Positions 42,555-50,700 of a stretch of DNA of 64,000 bases are shown one piece after another. The position numbers were made by a program, and so were the translations under genes. The notes beneath the pieces are model-generated. The model made no database searches, had not been told where the DNA came from, and was given only the letters and a program-made list of their open reading frames with translations. Position 1 is the stretch's first letter. Each line of letters opens with the position of its first letter. This stretch comes from Bradyrhizobium sp. Tv2a-2 (GTDB lineage: Bacteria; Pseudomonadota; Alphaproteobacteria; Rhizobiales; Xanthobacteraceae), in the NCBI RefSeq assembly GCF_000472425.1, contig NZ_AXAI01000019.1, positions 1 through 64,000 on the forward strand, given 5' to 3'.

Positions 42555-44177
42555 ATGGAACAGATTTCTTTTCGTACGCCACTGGCGCTTTTGCTCATAT
42601 CCCTGGGTGCGATTGCTGCCGTGTGGTGGTGGCTGGCCACGCCCATCACGCTTGCGCGCGCGCCGATCGACCCAAGTGCCAGGCTGCAATGCGTGTCCTA
42701 CGCGCCGTTCCGCAACGGGCAGACGCCGCTTAATCCCTCGACCCAAATCACGGCCGAGCAGGTCGAGCAGGACCTGAGCCAGCTCGCCAAGGTCACCGAT
42801 TGCATCCGTACCTATTCCATCGAGAACGGCCAGGACATCATCGCGGGCATCGCCAAGAAGGCCGGGCTCAAGGTGATCCAGGGCATCTGGCTCTCAAGCA
42901 ACCGGTTCAAGAACCTGAACCAGATTTCGATCGTGGTCAGGCTGACCCGGGAATACCCTGACACGATCTCCGCCGTCGTGGTCGGAAACGAGGTGCTGCT
43001 GCGCGGGGAGATGACGGCCAACGACCTCGCCGCGATCATTCGCTCGGTGAAGTCGCAGGTCACGGTGCCCGTGACCTATGCCGACGTCTGGGAATATTGG
43101 AAGAAGAACCGTGAAATTTATGACGCGGTCGATTTCATCACCATTCACATCCTGCCCTATTGGGAGGACCTCCCGATCCGCGCCAAATTTGCTGCCGACC
43201 ATGTCGATTCCATCCGCAAGGACATGGCGGCGGTTTTTCCGGGCAAGGAAATCCTGATCGGTGAGACCGGCTGGCCGAGCGCCGGGCGGATGCGCGAGGG
43301 CGCGCTGCCGTCGCGGACTAACCAGGCCCGCGTCGTGTCGGAGATCCTGACACGCGCCAAGCAGGAGAATTTCCGCGTCAATCTGATCGAGGCCTATGAC
43401 CAGCCGTGGAAGCGGCAGCTCGAGGGCACGGTCGGCGGCTATTGGGGCCTGTTCGACGCAGTACGGCGGGCGTTGAAATATCCAGCCGGCGAACCGATCA
43501 GCAATTTCCCGCTTTGGAAGTGGCAGATGGGCGCGGGCATGGTGCTGAGCATACTGACCTTTGCGGTGGCGGGGCTGACCTTGCGCCGCCGGCCCTGGAC
43601 GCCGCGCCCGGCGGCCTGGATTGCGGTCGGCCTGTCCGCGACCACGGGTGGGATCCTGCTCGGGATTGCAGTCGACAAGATGCTCTACGAGAGTTACGGC
43701 GTGGGCGGCTGGGTGCAATGGGGTGCGCTGCTCGCGGCCGGCATCGCCTCACCCTTGCTGTGCGCTAATGCGCTGGTGTCGGGACGGAGCCTGCCAACTT
43801 TCCTGGATCTGCTCGGCCCACGCGACGACAAGCAGAGATCGGTCACGACCTTCCTGTTGGGGATCGTGCTGGTGACGGCCGTTCTGATCGGCAGCGAGAC
43901 GGCGCTCGGCTTCGTGTTCGATCCGCGCTACCGCGATTTTCCCTTTGCCGCGCTGACCATGGCTGTCATCCCGTTCGCGACCTTGACGCTGAATCGTCCG
44001 CAGGAAGGCCAGCGTCCGCTCGCGGAAGCCGTGTTCGCAAGCCTCTTGATGATCTCGGCGATCTATACCGGCTTGAACGAGGGCAGGGACAATTGGCAGG
44101 CGCTCTGGACCGGCGCGATCTACGTCCTGCTCGCCGTCACGCTGTGGCGGGCGCGGGCCGCGCGAATCCCAAAATAA
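42555..44177 (+). CDS. ndvC: GH17-domain membrane protein of beta-glucan synthesis (NdvC-like, 540 aa)
   Basis: An N-terminal membrane anchor is followed by a GH17 domain (about 40-310), with VVVGNEVLLRGE carrying the acid/base Glu and ILIGETGWPSAG the nucleophile Glu. The C-terminal 220 residues hold about seven membrane helices. There is no glycosyltransferase domain. The predicted mass of about 60 kDa fits NdvC, which is needed for the beta-1,6 linkages of cyclic glucan. It is divergent from the secreted-protein/ndvB unit and its end overlaps the convergent 126-aa gene by about 41 nt. Confidence 0.8.
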   Translation: MEQISFRTPLALLLISLGAIAAVWWWLATPITLARAPIDPSARLQCVSYAPFRNGQTPLNPSTQITAEQVEQDLSQLAKVTDCIRTYSIENGQDIIAGIAKKAGLKVIQGIWLSSNRFKNLNQISIVVRLTREYPDTISAVVVGNEVLLRGEMTANDLAAIIRSVKSQVTVPVTYADVWEYWKKNREIYDAVDFITIHILPYWEDLPIRAKFAADHVDSIRKDMAAVFPGKEILIGETGWPSAGRMREGALPSRTNQARVVSEILTRAKQENFRVNLIEAYDQPWKRQLEGTVGGYWGLFDAVRRALKYPAGEPISNFPLWKWQMGAGMVLSILTFAVAGLTLRRRPWTPRPAAWIAVGLSATTGGILLGIAVDKMLYESYGVGGWVQWGALLAAGIASPLLCANALVSGRSLPTFLDLLGPRDDKQRSVTTFLLGIVLVTAVLIGSETALGFVFDPRYRDFPFAALTMAVIPFATLTLNRPQEGQRPLAEAVFASLLMISAIYTGLNEGRDNWQALWTGAIYVLLAVTLWRARAARIPK

Positions 44178-44517
44178 GCAGGCCGATCGCAATCCCCGAT
44201 AGCGCGACATTGTAGAGCACGATCCCGAGCCCGGCCGCGATCAGGCCGCCCGTGAGCAGCACGATCGAGGGGCGGATGACGTGGAGTGCCGCGATCACCA
44301 GCGCGACGATGCCGAACACCGAGTTCTTGAACAGGACGGTTGCGAGCGCGCGCCCCTTGCAGGCCATGGTCTGCAGGCCGCCGTCGCAGGCCAGTGCCAC
44401 CGGCGAGAACTCGATCGCGAGATAGCGCAGATAAAGCGCATAGCCAACGGTGAGGAAGCCGACGATCAGGAGCCATTGCACCTGATAGGGCGTGAGCCGA
44501 AACGGGGTTTTCTTCAC
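44137..44517 (-). CDS. Four-helix integral membrane protein (126 aa)
   Basis: I chose GTG at 44517, with GAAGAGAATCC upstream; the longer frame to 44907 is antisense-like and Arg-rich. The protein has four hydrophobic segments (WLLIVGFLTVGYALYL; NSVFGIVALVIAALHV; IVLLTGGLIAAGLGIVLY; GIAIGLLILGFA) with two Cys in the first loop (ACDGGLQTMAC). It is convergent with ndvC. It is reminiscent of small disulfide- or redox-linked membrane proteins, but I do not recognise the family. Confidence 0.65.
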   Translation of the reverse strand: MKKTPFRLTPYQVQWLLIVGFLTVGYALYLRYLAIEFSPVALACDGGLQTMACKGRALATVLFKNSVFGIVALVIAALHVIRPSIVLLTGGLIAAGLGIVLYNVALSGIAIGLLILGFARPAPATA

Positions 44518-44644
44518 GGATTCTCTTCGTACTTGGTACTTGGCAGCGGGGTACTGGAGTAGGGTCATGGCCTCGGCGCAGGACGCCGAAGGCAGGTGAA
44601 GACCTACACCCAAGGCCTTGCAAAGACGAGGGGAGATGTCAGCC

Positions 44645-46123
44645 CTATTTGCGGCCGAACAGCGCGGATAAGGTCGAGGTCGACGCCGGCTCCGGCGGCC
44701 TGGCCGGCGGAGGCGGCGGCTCCTCCTTCTTGGCGTGCCGGTACCAACCGCGCTTGGACGAGCCCGACGACGCGCTCGGCTTGGCATCCGCCTTGCCCTC
44801 CGCGTTGGCGTTGAGCTTCGCGTCAGAAGACTTGGTCTCGGAGGATTTGGCTTCCGCGCCGGCATCCGGGCCTGCTGCCTTGATCGTAGGCGGCGACTGT
44901 ATCTCATCCGACTTCATGGCCAGGCGCTGGCCGTCATAGACGGTGGTTTCGCAAGCGCGCTTGGTCTCGGTCAGCATTGCGCAGATCTTGGCCGCTGCGG
45001 CGGCGTCCTTCAGCGGCCCGGCGGCGAGATGGAGCTGCATGCCAAGCCCGGTGCGGCCTTCCCGAATGACGACGATCGGGCTCAGGGTCCCTAGTTCCGT
45101 GTTCAAATGCCGCACGCCGCGCCAGAGCGCGCGCAAGCCCCCGAGTGAATTGGCACTGCCGAGGTCGACGGCGAAGTCCGTGCGCTTCACGGCGACGCTT
45201 GCCACCGGCGTGTCAGCCTCATCGGCGCCGTTGGCGGACGCGACGACTCCGGAGGATGCCGAAAGCGGCGCATCTGTCCCCTTGGTGTCGGCCTTGGCGT
45301 CCACCTTGGCTTCAGCCATCTTCATATCGGAACCCTTGGTGTCCGCGCCCTTGATATCGGTCGGCGTGGCGTCGGCCGATTTCAAGGCGTCAACCAGCCT
45401 GGGTGCGGCAGGGTCGGGCGGCCCCATGGTCGATTTGGCCATCAGCGACGATCCCGCCGTGGAAGAGATCATCGCCGTGGTTGCGGCGCCGGCGTTTGTT
45501 GCGGTCGCGGTATTTGCCGCAGCGGCGGCAGATGCGGAAGCGTCAGTTTTGCCGGCATCCGCGCGGGGCTTGTCCGGTCCGGATGAGGCGGCTGTCGTCG
45601 TGACCGGGGCAGGAACCGGGGGCTGGGCGGCTGCAGCACTTTGCTGCGGCGCCTGTGGCGTCCCCGTAGGCACGTTCGACGCCTGCGGGTCGGCCGAGGC
45701 TTGCGGAGCGGTCGATGCCGTGGGGACCAGCGCGGTCTGCTTGGCCAGCGCGCCGGTCACCGAATCCAGTCCCTGCTCGATCACGGTGACCCGGGAAAAC
45801 AGCCGGTCGCGATCGTTGTTCAGCGTCTCAATGGCGGAAGCTATCCGCCGCGTCTCGTTCTGACTTTCCTTTGCCAGCGACTGGATTTGCTGTGCCTGCC
45901 GCGCGAGATCGGCGGCTGCGACCTGCTCGCGCCGCAAGCCCAGCGACCATTGATTGGACATTACAGCCAGCGTCACAGCACCGACGGCGGCCGCACCCCA
46001 GCTGCCGATCCGCCAGAGCGCACGGCGGTCGAATTCATTCTCTTCGGCGAACAGCCCGGAGATTGGGCTGCCGGCCTTTTCGGTCTTAGCGGCGCCCGCC
46101 AATCGGTCCGTTTGCTTTGCCAT
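44645..46123 (-). CDS. Membrane-anchored SPOR-like protein with low-complexity linker (492 aa)
   Basis: One membrane segment (WGAAAVGAVTLAVMSNQWSL, near residue 45) is followed by a coiled coil (QQIQSLAKESQNETRRIASA), a long Ala/Thr/Ser/Asp linker (about 130-320) and a SPOR-like periplasmic module (FAVDLGSANSLGGLRALWRG; GLGMQLHLAAGPLKDAAAAA). A Pro-rich C-terminus (PPPPPARPPEP) follows. Such proteins bind denuded peptidoglycan at the septum. The domain call is from pattern only. It is divergent from glmU, 135 bp away. Confidence 0.6.
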   Translation of the reverse strand: MAKQTDRLAGAAKTEKAGSPISGLFAEENEFDRRALWRIGSWGAAAVGAVTLAVMSNQWSLGLRREQVAAADLARQAQQIQSLAKESQNETRRIASAIETLNNDRDRLFSRVTVIEQGLDSVTGALAKQTALVPTASTAPQASADPQASNVPTGTPQAPQQSAAAAQPPVPAPVTTTAASSGPDKPRADAGKTDASASAAAAANTATATNAGAATTAMISSTAGSSLMAKSTMGPPDPAAPRLVDALKSADATPTDIKGADTKGSDMKMAEAKVDAKADTKGTDAPLSASSGVVASANGADEADTPVASVAVKRTDFAVDLGSANSLGGLRALWRGVRHLNTELGTLSPIVVIREGRTGLGMQLHLAAGPLKDAAAAAKICAMLTETKRACETTVYDGQRLAMKSDEIQSPPTIKAAGPDAGAEAKSSETKSSDAKLNANAEGKADAKPSASSGSSKRGWYRHAKKEEPPPPPARPPEPASTSTLSALFGRK

Positions 46124-46258
46124 ACGAAGGGGAACCTCAACGAATCACAGGCAAACATTAACAGGATTTGGGCACCGTTCCTGAGTCCCGGACGTTTGCG
46201 GGGCGGGGAAAACCCATTATGACGGCGCGCTGACAACGCTCTCGAAAAAGGACTTCGG

Positions 46259-47614
46259 ATGACCGCCCGATCCAGCCTGACCGTGGTGCTTGCCGCCGGC
46301 GAGGGGACGCGGATGCGCTCCCTCACGCCTAAGGTCCTGCACCCGGTGGCGGGCCAGTCCCTGCTGGCGCATGTGCTTAGAGCCGCTCCTTCCAGTGAAA
46401 GCGCAACGCTTGCCGTGGTAATCGGCCCGGACCATACGGCGGTAGCCGATGAGGCGAGGGGCCAGCGCGGCGATGCCGCCATCTTCGTCCAGCGCGAGCG
46501 GCTAGGGACGGCACACGCGGTGCTGGCAGCACGGGAGGCGATCGCGCGGGGGGCTGACGATCTTTTGATCGCCTTCGGCGACACGCCGCTGATCTCCGCC
46601 GCGACCTTCGAGCGCCTGCGCGCGGCGCTGAAAGCGGGCGCGGCGCTCGCCGTCCTCGGCTTTCGGGCCGCTGATGCGACCGGCTATGGTCGGCTTCTGA
46701 CGGCTGGCGGCCGCCTGGTTGCGATCCGCGAGCATGCCGATGCGAGCGCGGAGGAGCGAAAAATCGACCTCTGCAATGCCGGCGTCATGGCGTTTAGGGG
46801 CGACAAGGCGCTGGCAATTCTGGATAGGATCGACAACCACAACCGCAAGGGCGAATATTACCTGACCGACGCAGTTGCGATCGTGAACGACATGGGCTTG
46901 GAGGCCGTGGTGATCGAAACCAGCGAGGACGAAGTGCGCGGCATCAACACCAAAGCCCAGCTTGCGGAAGCCGAGGCCGTCATGCAGGCGCGGCTGCGCA
47001 AGCGGGCGCTCGAAGCAGGCGTGACCATGATCGCCCCGGAGACGGTGTTTCTCGCTGCCGACACCAAATTCGGCAAGGACGTCACCATCGAGCCGTTTGT
47101 GGTGATCGGGCCAGGCGTCACCATCGAAGACGGCGCGGTGATCCATTCTTTCTCGCATCTGGTCGAAACGTCGGTTGGCAGCCGCGCGTCGGTCGGTCCC
47201 TATGCGCGGCTGCGCCCGGGCACCTCGCTCGGCGAGGGCGCCAAAATCGGCAATTTCGTCGAGACCAAGGCGGCGCGGCTCGAGGCCGGCGTCAAGGTCA
47301 ATCATCTCTCTTATATCGGCGACACCGAGATCGGCGCCGGCTCCAATATCGGCGCCGGCACCATCACCTGCAATTACGACGGCTTCTCCAAGCACAAGAC
47401 GCTGATCGGCAAAGCCGCGTTCGTCGGCACCAACTCCTCGCTGGTCGCGCCCGTGAAAATCGGCAACGGCGCCTATATCGGCTCGGGCTCGGTGATCACA
47501 CGCAATGTGCCCGACGATGCGATGGCCGTCGAGCGCAGCCCGCTGAACATTCGGGAAGGAGGAGCCGCACGCTATCGCGAGATCAAGACGAGGAACAAGA
47601 AGCCGAAGGCGTGA
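46259..47614 (+). CDS. glmU: Bifunctional GlcNAc-1-phosphate uridylyltransferase/acetyltransferase GlmU
   Basis: This 451-aa enzyme makes UDP-GlcNAc for peptidoglycan and LPS. The N-terminal pyrophosphorylase has LAAGEGTRM (residues 11-19) and the C-terminal left-handed beta-helix has hexapeptide repeats plus the NHLSYIGDTEIG and NIGAGTITCNYDG signature of the acetyltransferase active site. The length fits alphaproteobacterial GlmU. It precedes glmS, as is common in Rhizobiales, so the two should be coexpressed. Confidence 0.97.
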   Translation: MTARSSLTVVLAAGEGTRMRSLTPKVLHPVAGQSLLAHVLRAAPSSESATLAVVIGPDHTAVADEARGQRGDAAIFVQRERLGTAHAVLAAREAIARGADDLLIAFGDTPLISAATFERLRAALKAGAALAVLGFRAADATGYGRLLTAGGRLVAIREHADASAEERKIDLCNAGVMAFRGDKALAILDRIDNHNRKGEYYLTDAVAIVNDMGLEAVVIETSEDEVRGINTKAQLAEAEAVMQARLRKRALEAGVTMIAPETVFLAADTKFGKDVTIEPFVVIGPGVTIEDGAVIHSFSHLVETSVGSRASVGPYARLRPGTSLGEGAKIGNFVETKAARLEAGVKVNHLSYIGDTEIGAGSNIGAGTITCNYDGFSKHKTLIGKAAFVGTNSSLVAPVKIGNGAYIGSGSVITRNVPDDAMAVERSPLNIREGGAARYREIKTRNKKPKA

Positions 47615-47637
47615 GCGGACGGCCGCCTACTGCTCGA

Positions 47638-47655
47638 CGTCCGAAAACTCGGACG
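47638..47655 (+). terminator. Hairpin after glmU
   Basis: A perfect 7-bp stem, CGTCCGA/TCGGACG, encloses an AAAC loop 24 nt after the glmU stop. No strong T run follows, so it may be a weak terminator or processing signal in the glmU-glmS gap. Confidence 0.4.
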
Positions 47656-47883
47656 CTCGGTTCTCCACTTTTGATCCATCGTTCGCCAGAAGCGTTGACG
47701 GTGGGTTAAGCACGACGCCGCGAGAACCGCGGGCGAAAACCCACCTGGGCCACGTTAAGGTTTCGGTTTAAGGTTGTCGCAATCGGCAATAATTATTGAG
47801 TACCTTGGTGTCAGCGAATTTCGTTAAGAGATTCCCTAAGGCTTGAAGATGATTTTCAGTTGCAGCAGGGGATATCGATCCGC

Positions 47884-49710
47884 ATGTGCGGGATTGTAGG
47901 CATTTTGGGGCGCGCGCCGGTTGCCGAGCAACTGGTCGATTCACTCAAGCGGCTGGAATATCGCGGCTATGATTCCGCGGGCGTCGCGACGCTGGAGGGT
48001 GACCACCTCGCGCGTCGGCGCGCCGAGGGCAAGCTGAAGAACCTGGAGAAGCGGCTGCGCGGCGAGCCGCTCGATGGCCACACCGGCATCGGTCACACCC
48101 GCTGGGCCACCCATGGCAAGCCGAACGAGACCAACGCGCATCCGCATGCGACGGAGAATGTCGCCGTGGTCCATAACGGCATCATCGAGAATTTCCGCGA
48201 ACTGCGTGAAGGGCTGGAGAAGCAGGGCGCGCAATTCGCGACAGAGACGGATACCGAGGTGGTGGTGCATCTCGTCGAGTCCTACCTGAAGAAGGGCGAT
48301 TCGCCGCAAGCTGCGGTGAAGGCATCGCTGCCGCATCTGCGTGGTGCGTTCGCGCTCGCTTTCCTGTTCAGAGGCCACAACAATCTGATGATCGGCGCCC
48401 GCAAGGGATCGCCGCTCGCGGTCGGTCATGGCGACGGCGAGATGTATCTGGGGTCGGATGCGATTGCGCTCGCGCCCTTCACCGACACCATCACCTATCT
48501 CGAGGACGGTGACTGGGCGGTGCTCACGCGGGATTCAAGCGTGATCTATGACGCGCAAGGCACGCAAGTGCACCGCGAGGTGCTGAAGTCCGGTGCCTCG
48601 TCCTTCCTGATCGACAAGGCGAACTACCGCCACTTCATGGCCAAGGAGATCCACGAGCAGCCGGAAGTGGTGGGACATACGCTTGCGCGCTATGTCGATA
48701 TGGCGCGCGCGCGCGTGGCGCTGCCGCAAGAGCTGCCGTTCGATTTCCGCGATATCCAGCGCATCTCGATCACTGCTTGCGGCACGGCGAGCTATGCCGG
48801 CTTCATCGCCAAATACTGGTTCGAGCGTCTGGCACGCATTCCGGTCGAGCTCGATGTCGCTTCCGAGTTTCGCTACCGCGAGGCGCCCTTGCGCAAGGAC
48901 GACCTTGCGATCTTCATTTCGCAATCGGGTGAGACCGCCGATACGCTCGCCGCGCTGCGCTATGCCAAGTCGCAGGGGCTGCATACGCTGTCGGTCGTCA
49001 ATGTGCCGACCTCGACGATTGCGCGCGAGAGCAAGATCGTCATGCAGACGCTCGCGGGGCCCGAAATCGGCGTCGCCTCGACCAAGGCCTTCACGTGCCA
49101 GCTGATGGTGCTGGCCTCGCTTGCGGTTGCCGCGGGCAAGGCGCGCGGTGAATTGTCCGGCACCGATGAGGCCACGCTGGTGCAGGGGTTGATCGAGATA
49201 CCCAGGCTGATTTCAGCTGCGCTGGCGACCGAGCCGCAGATCGAGAAGCTCGCCCGCGACATCGCGAAATCCCGCGATGTGCTCTATCTCGGCCGCGGCA
49301 CCTCCTATCCGCTGGCATTGGAGGGCGCCCTGAAGCTCAAGGAAATCTCCTACATCCATGCCGAGGGCTATGCTGCGGGCGAGCTCAAGCACGGCCCGAT
49401 TGCGCTGATCGACGAGACCATGCCGGTGGTGGTGATCGCGCCTTACGACCGCGTCTTCGAGAAAACGGTGTCGAACATGCAGGAGGTCGCCGCCCGCGGC
49501 GGCAACATCATCCTGATGACCGACGCCAAGGGAGCCGCGGAAGCAACCGTGGATTCCCTCGTTACGATCGTGCTGCCCGACATGGCCGCGACCTTCTCGC
49601 CCATGGTCTACGCCATTCCCGTGCAGCTTCTGGCCTATCACACCGCCGTGGTGATGGGGACGGACGTGGATCAGCCGCGTAATCTTGCCAAATCGGTCAC
49701 CGTCGAGTAG
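47884..49710 (+). CDS. glmS: Glutamine-fructose-6-phosphate transaminase (isomerising) GlmS
   Basis: This 608-aa enzyme forms glucosamine-6-phosphate. The start is ATG 47884 (MCGIVGILG), because the next residue must be the catalytic Cys exposed after Met removal; the longer frame from 47860 would bury it. The N-terminal Ntn glutaminase domain has GHTRWATHGKP, and two SIS sugar-isomerase domains follow (SQSGETADT; LGRGTSYPLALEGALKLKEI, and the terminal LAKSVTVE). I saw no obvious glmS ribozyme upstream, as expected in this class. Confidence 0.97.
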   Translation: MCGIVGILGRAPVAEQLVDSLKRLEYRGYDSAGVATLEGDHLARRRAEGKLKNLEKRLRGEPLDGHTGIGHTRWATHGKPNETNAHPHATENVAVVHNGIIENFRELREGLEKQGAQFATETDTEVVVHLVESYLKKGDSPQAAVKASLPHLRGAFALAFLFRGHNNLMIGARKGSPLAVGHGDGEMYLGSDAIALAPFTDTITYLEDGDWAVLTRDSSVIYDAQGTQVHREVLKSGASSFLIDKANYRHFMAKEIHEQPEVVGHTLARYVDMARARVALPQELPFDFRDIQRISITACGTASYAGFIAKYWFERLARIPVELDVASEFRYREAPLRKDDLAIFISQSGETADTLAALRYAKSQGLHTLSVVNVPTSTIARESKIVMQTLAGPEIGVASTKAFTCQLMVLASLAVAAGKARGELSGTDEATLVQGLIEIPRLISAALATEPQIEKLARDIAKSRDVLYLGRGTSYPLALEGALKLKEISYIHAEGYAAGELKHGPIALIDETMPVVVIAPYDRVFEKTVSNMQEVAARGGNIILMTDAKGAAEATVDSLVTIVLPDMAATFSPMVYAIPVQLLAYHTAVVMGTDVDQPRNLAKSVTVE

Positions 49711-49799
49711 CCGGGTAGGCCAAAGTCGGGCGGCTGTGGTCTTCAAAAACCTGCTACAAGACCATAGCTCAGCAGTTGGCGGCCCGATCTGGAACTCGA

Positions 49800-50582
49800 A
49801 TGACCTCCCGCGACGATTTGCCCCCCACCGAGCCTGCGGCCCTGCCGCCGGCGACCCATACCGGCGTGATGGGCCGGTTGCGGAACTATTTCCTGACCGG
49901 CCTGATCGTGGCGGGTCCCGTCGCGATTACGCTGTACCTGACTTGGTGGTTCGTCACCTGGGTGGACGGCTTGGTGCGTCCCTTCGTTCCCTTCGCGTAC
50001 CGGCCGGAGACCTATTTGCCATTCGGCGTGCCGGGATCCGGCCTGATTGTCGCCGTGGTTGCGCTGACGTTGCTCGGCTTTCTCACCGCCAATCTGATCG
50101 GGCGCACGCTGGTCGACATCGGCGAGCGGTTTCTCGGACGGATTCCGGCGGTGCGCGCGATCTACCGTGCCATGAAACAGGTGTTCGAGACGTTGTTCTC
50201 GGGGCAGGGCTCGAGCTTTCGCCGCGTTGGCCTGGTCGAATTTCCCTCGCCCGGCATGTGGTCGATCGTCCTGATCTCGCAGCCGCCGAGCGCGGATGTC
50301 GCAAGCAGCCTGCCCGGCAAGGAGGACCACATCTCGGTGTTCCTGCCATGCTCGCCAAACCCGACAACCGGCTTCTTCTTCTATGTGCCCAAGAGCAAGA
50401 TCATCGAGGTCGACATGACCGCCGAGGAGGCTGCGACGCTGATCATGTCCGCAGGTGTGGTGCAGCCCGGCGCCGACCAGCAGAAGAAGGTCGCAGCCCT
50501 TACCGGCATGGCCAATGCCGCGCGCATCGCCAATGCCGGCAGCGCCTCGGCGCTGCAGCCTGAGCCGGCGAAGGTGGATTGA
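49800..50582 (+). CDS. DUF502 family inner-membrane protein
   Basis: This 260-aa protein starts MTSRDDLPPTEPA at 49800; the longer frame from 49776 is possible. It has two membrane segments (NYFLTGLIVAGPVAITLYLTW and LIVAVVALTLLGFLTANLIG) and the conserved DUF502 core (RIPAVRAIYRAMKQVFETL; GLVEFPSPGMWSIVLIS; VFLPCSPNPTTGFFFYVPK). The function of the family is not established. It follows glmS and is convergent with recG. Confidence 0.85.
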   Translation: MTSRDDLPPTEPAALPPATHTGVMGRLRNYFLTGLIVAGPVAITLYLTWWFVTWVDGLVRPFVPFAYRPETYLPFGVPGSGLIVAVVALTLLGFLTANLIGRTLVDIGERFLGRIPAVRAIYRAMKQVFETLFSGQGSSFRRVGLVEFPSPGMWSIVLISQPPSADVASSLPGKEDHISVFLPCSPNPTTGFFFYVPKSKIIEVDMTAEEAATLIMSAGVVQPGADQQKKVAALTGMANAARIANAGSASALQPEPAKVD

Positions 50583-50700
50583 TTTCCGCTGTCATTCCGC
50601 GGCGCGCAAGGCGCGAACTATGGTGCGCAATTGCGTACCTGAGAATGTCGAGATTGCGGGTTCGATGCTGATGCATCGTCGGGGATGACGGTGCCCAAAA

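Noticed and set aside
44518..44907. Extension of the membrane protein to 256 aa
   Set aside because: It is antisense to the SPOR-like gene and Arg/Pro-rich; GTG at 44517 has a suitable ribosome-binding site.
47656..47883. glmS ribozyme before glmS
   Set aside because: I see no ribozyme-like core, and the element is known mainly from Firmicutes.
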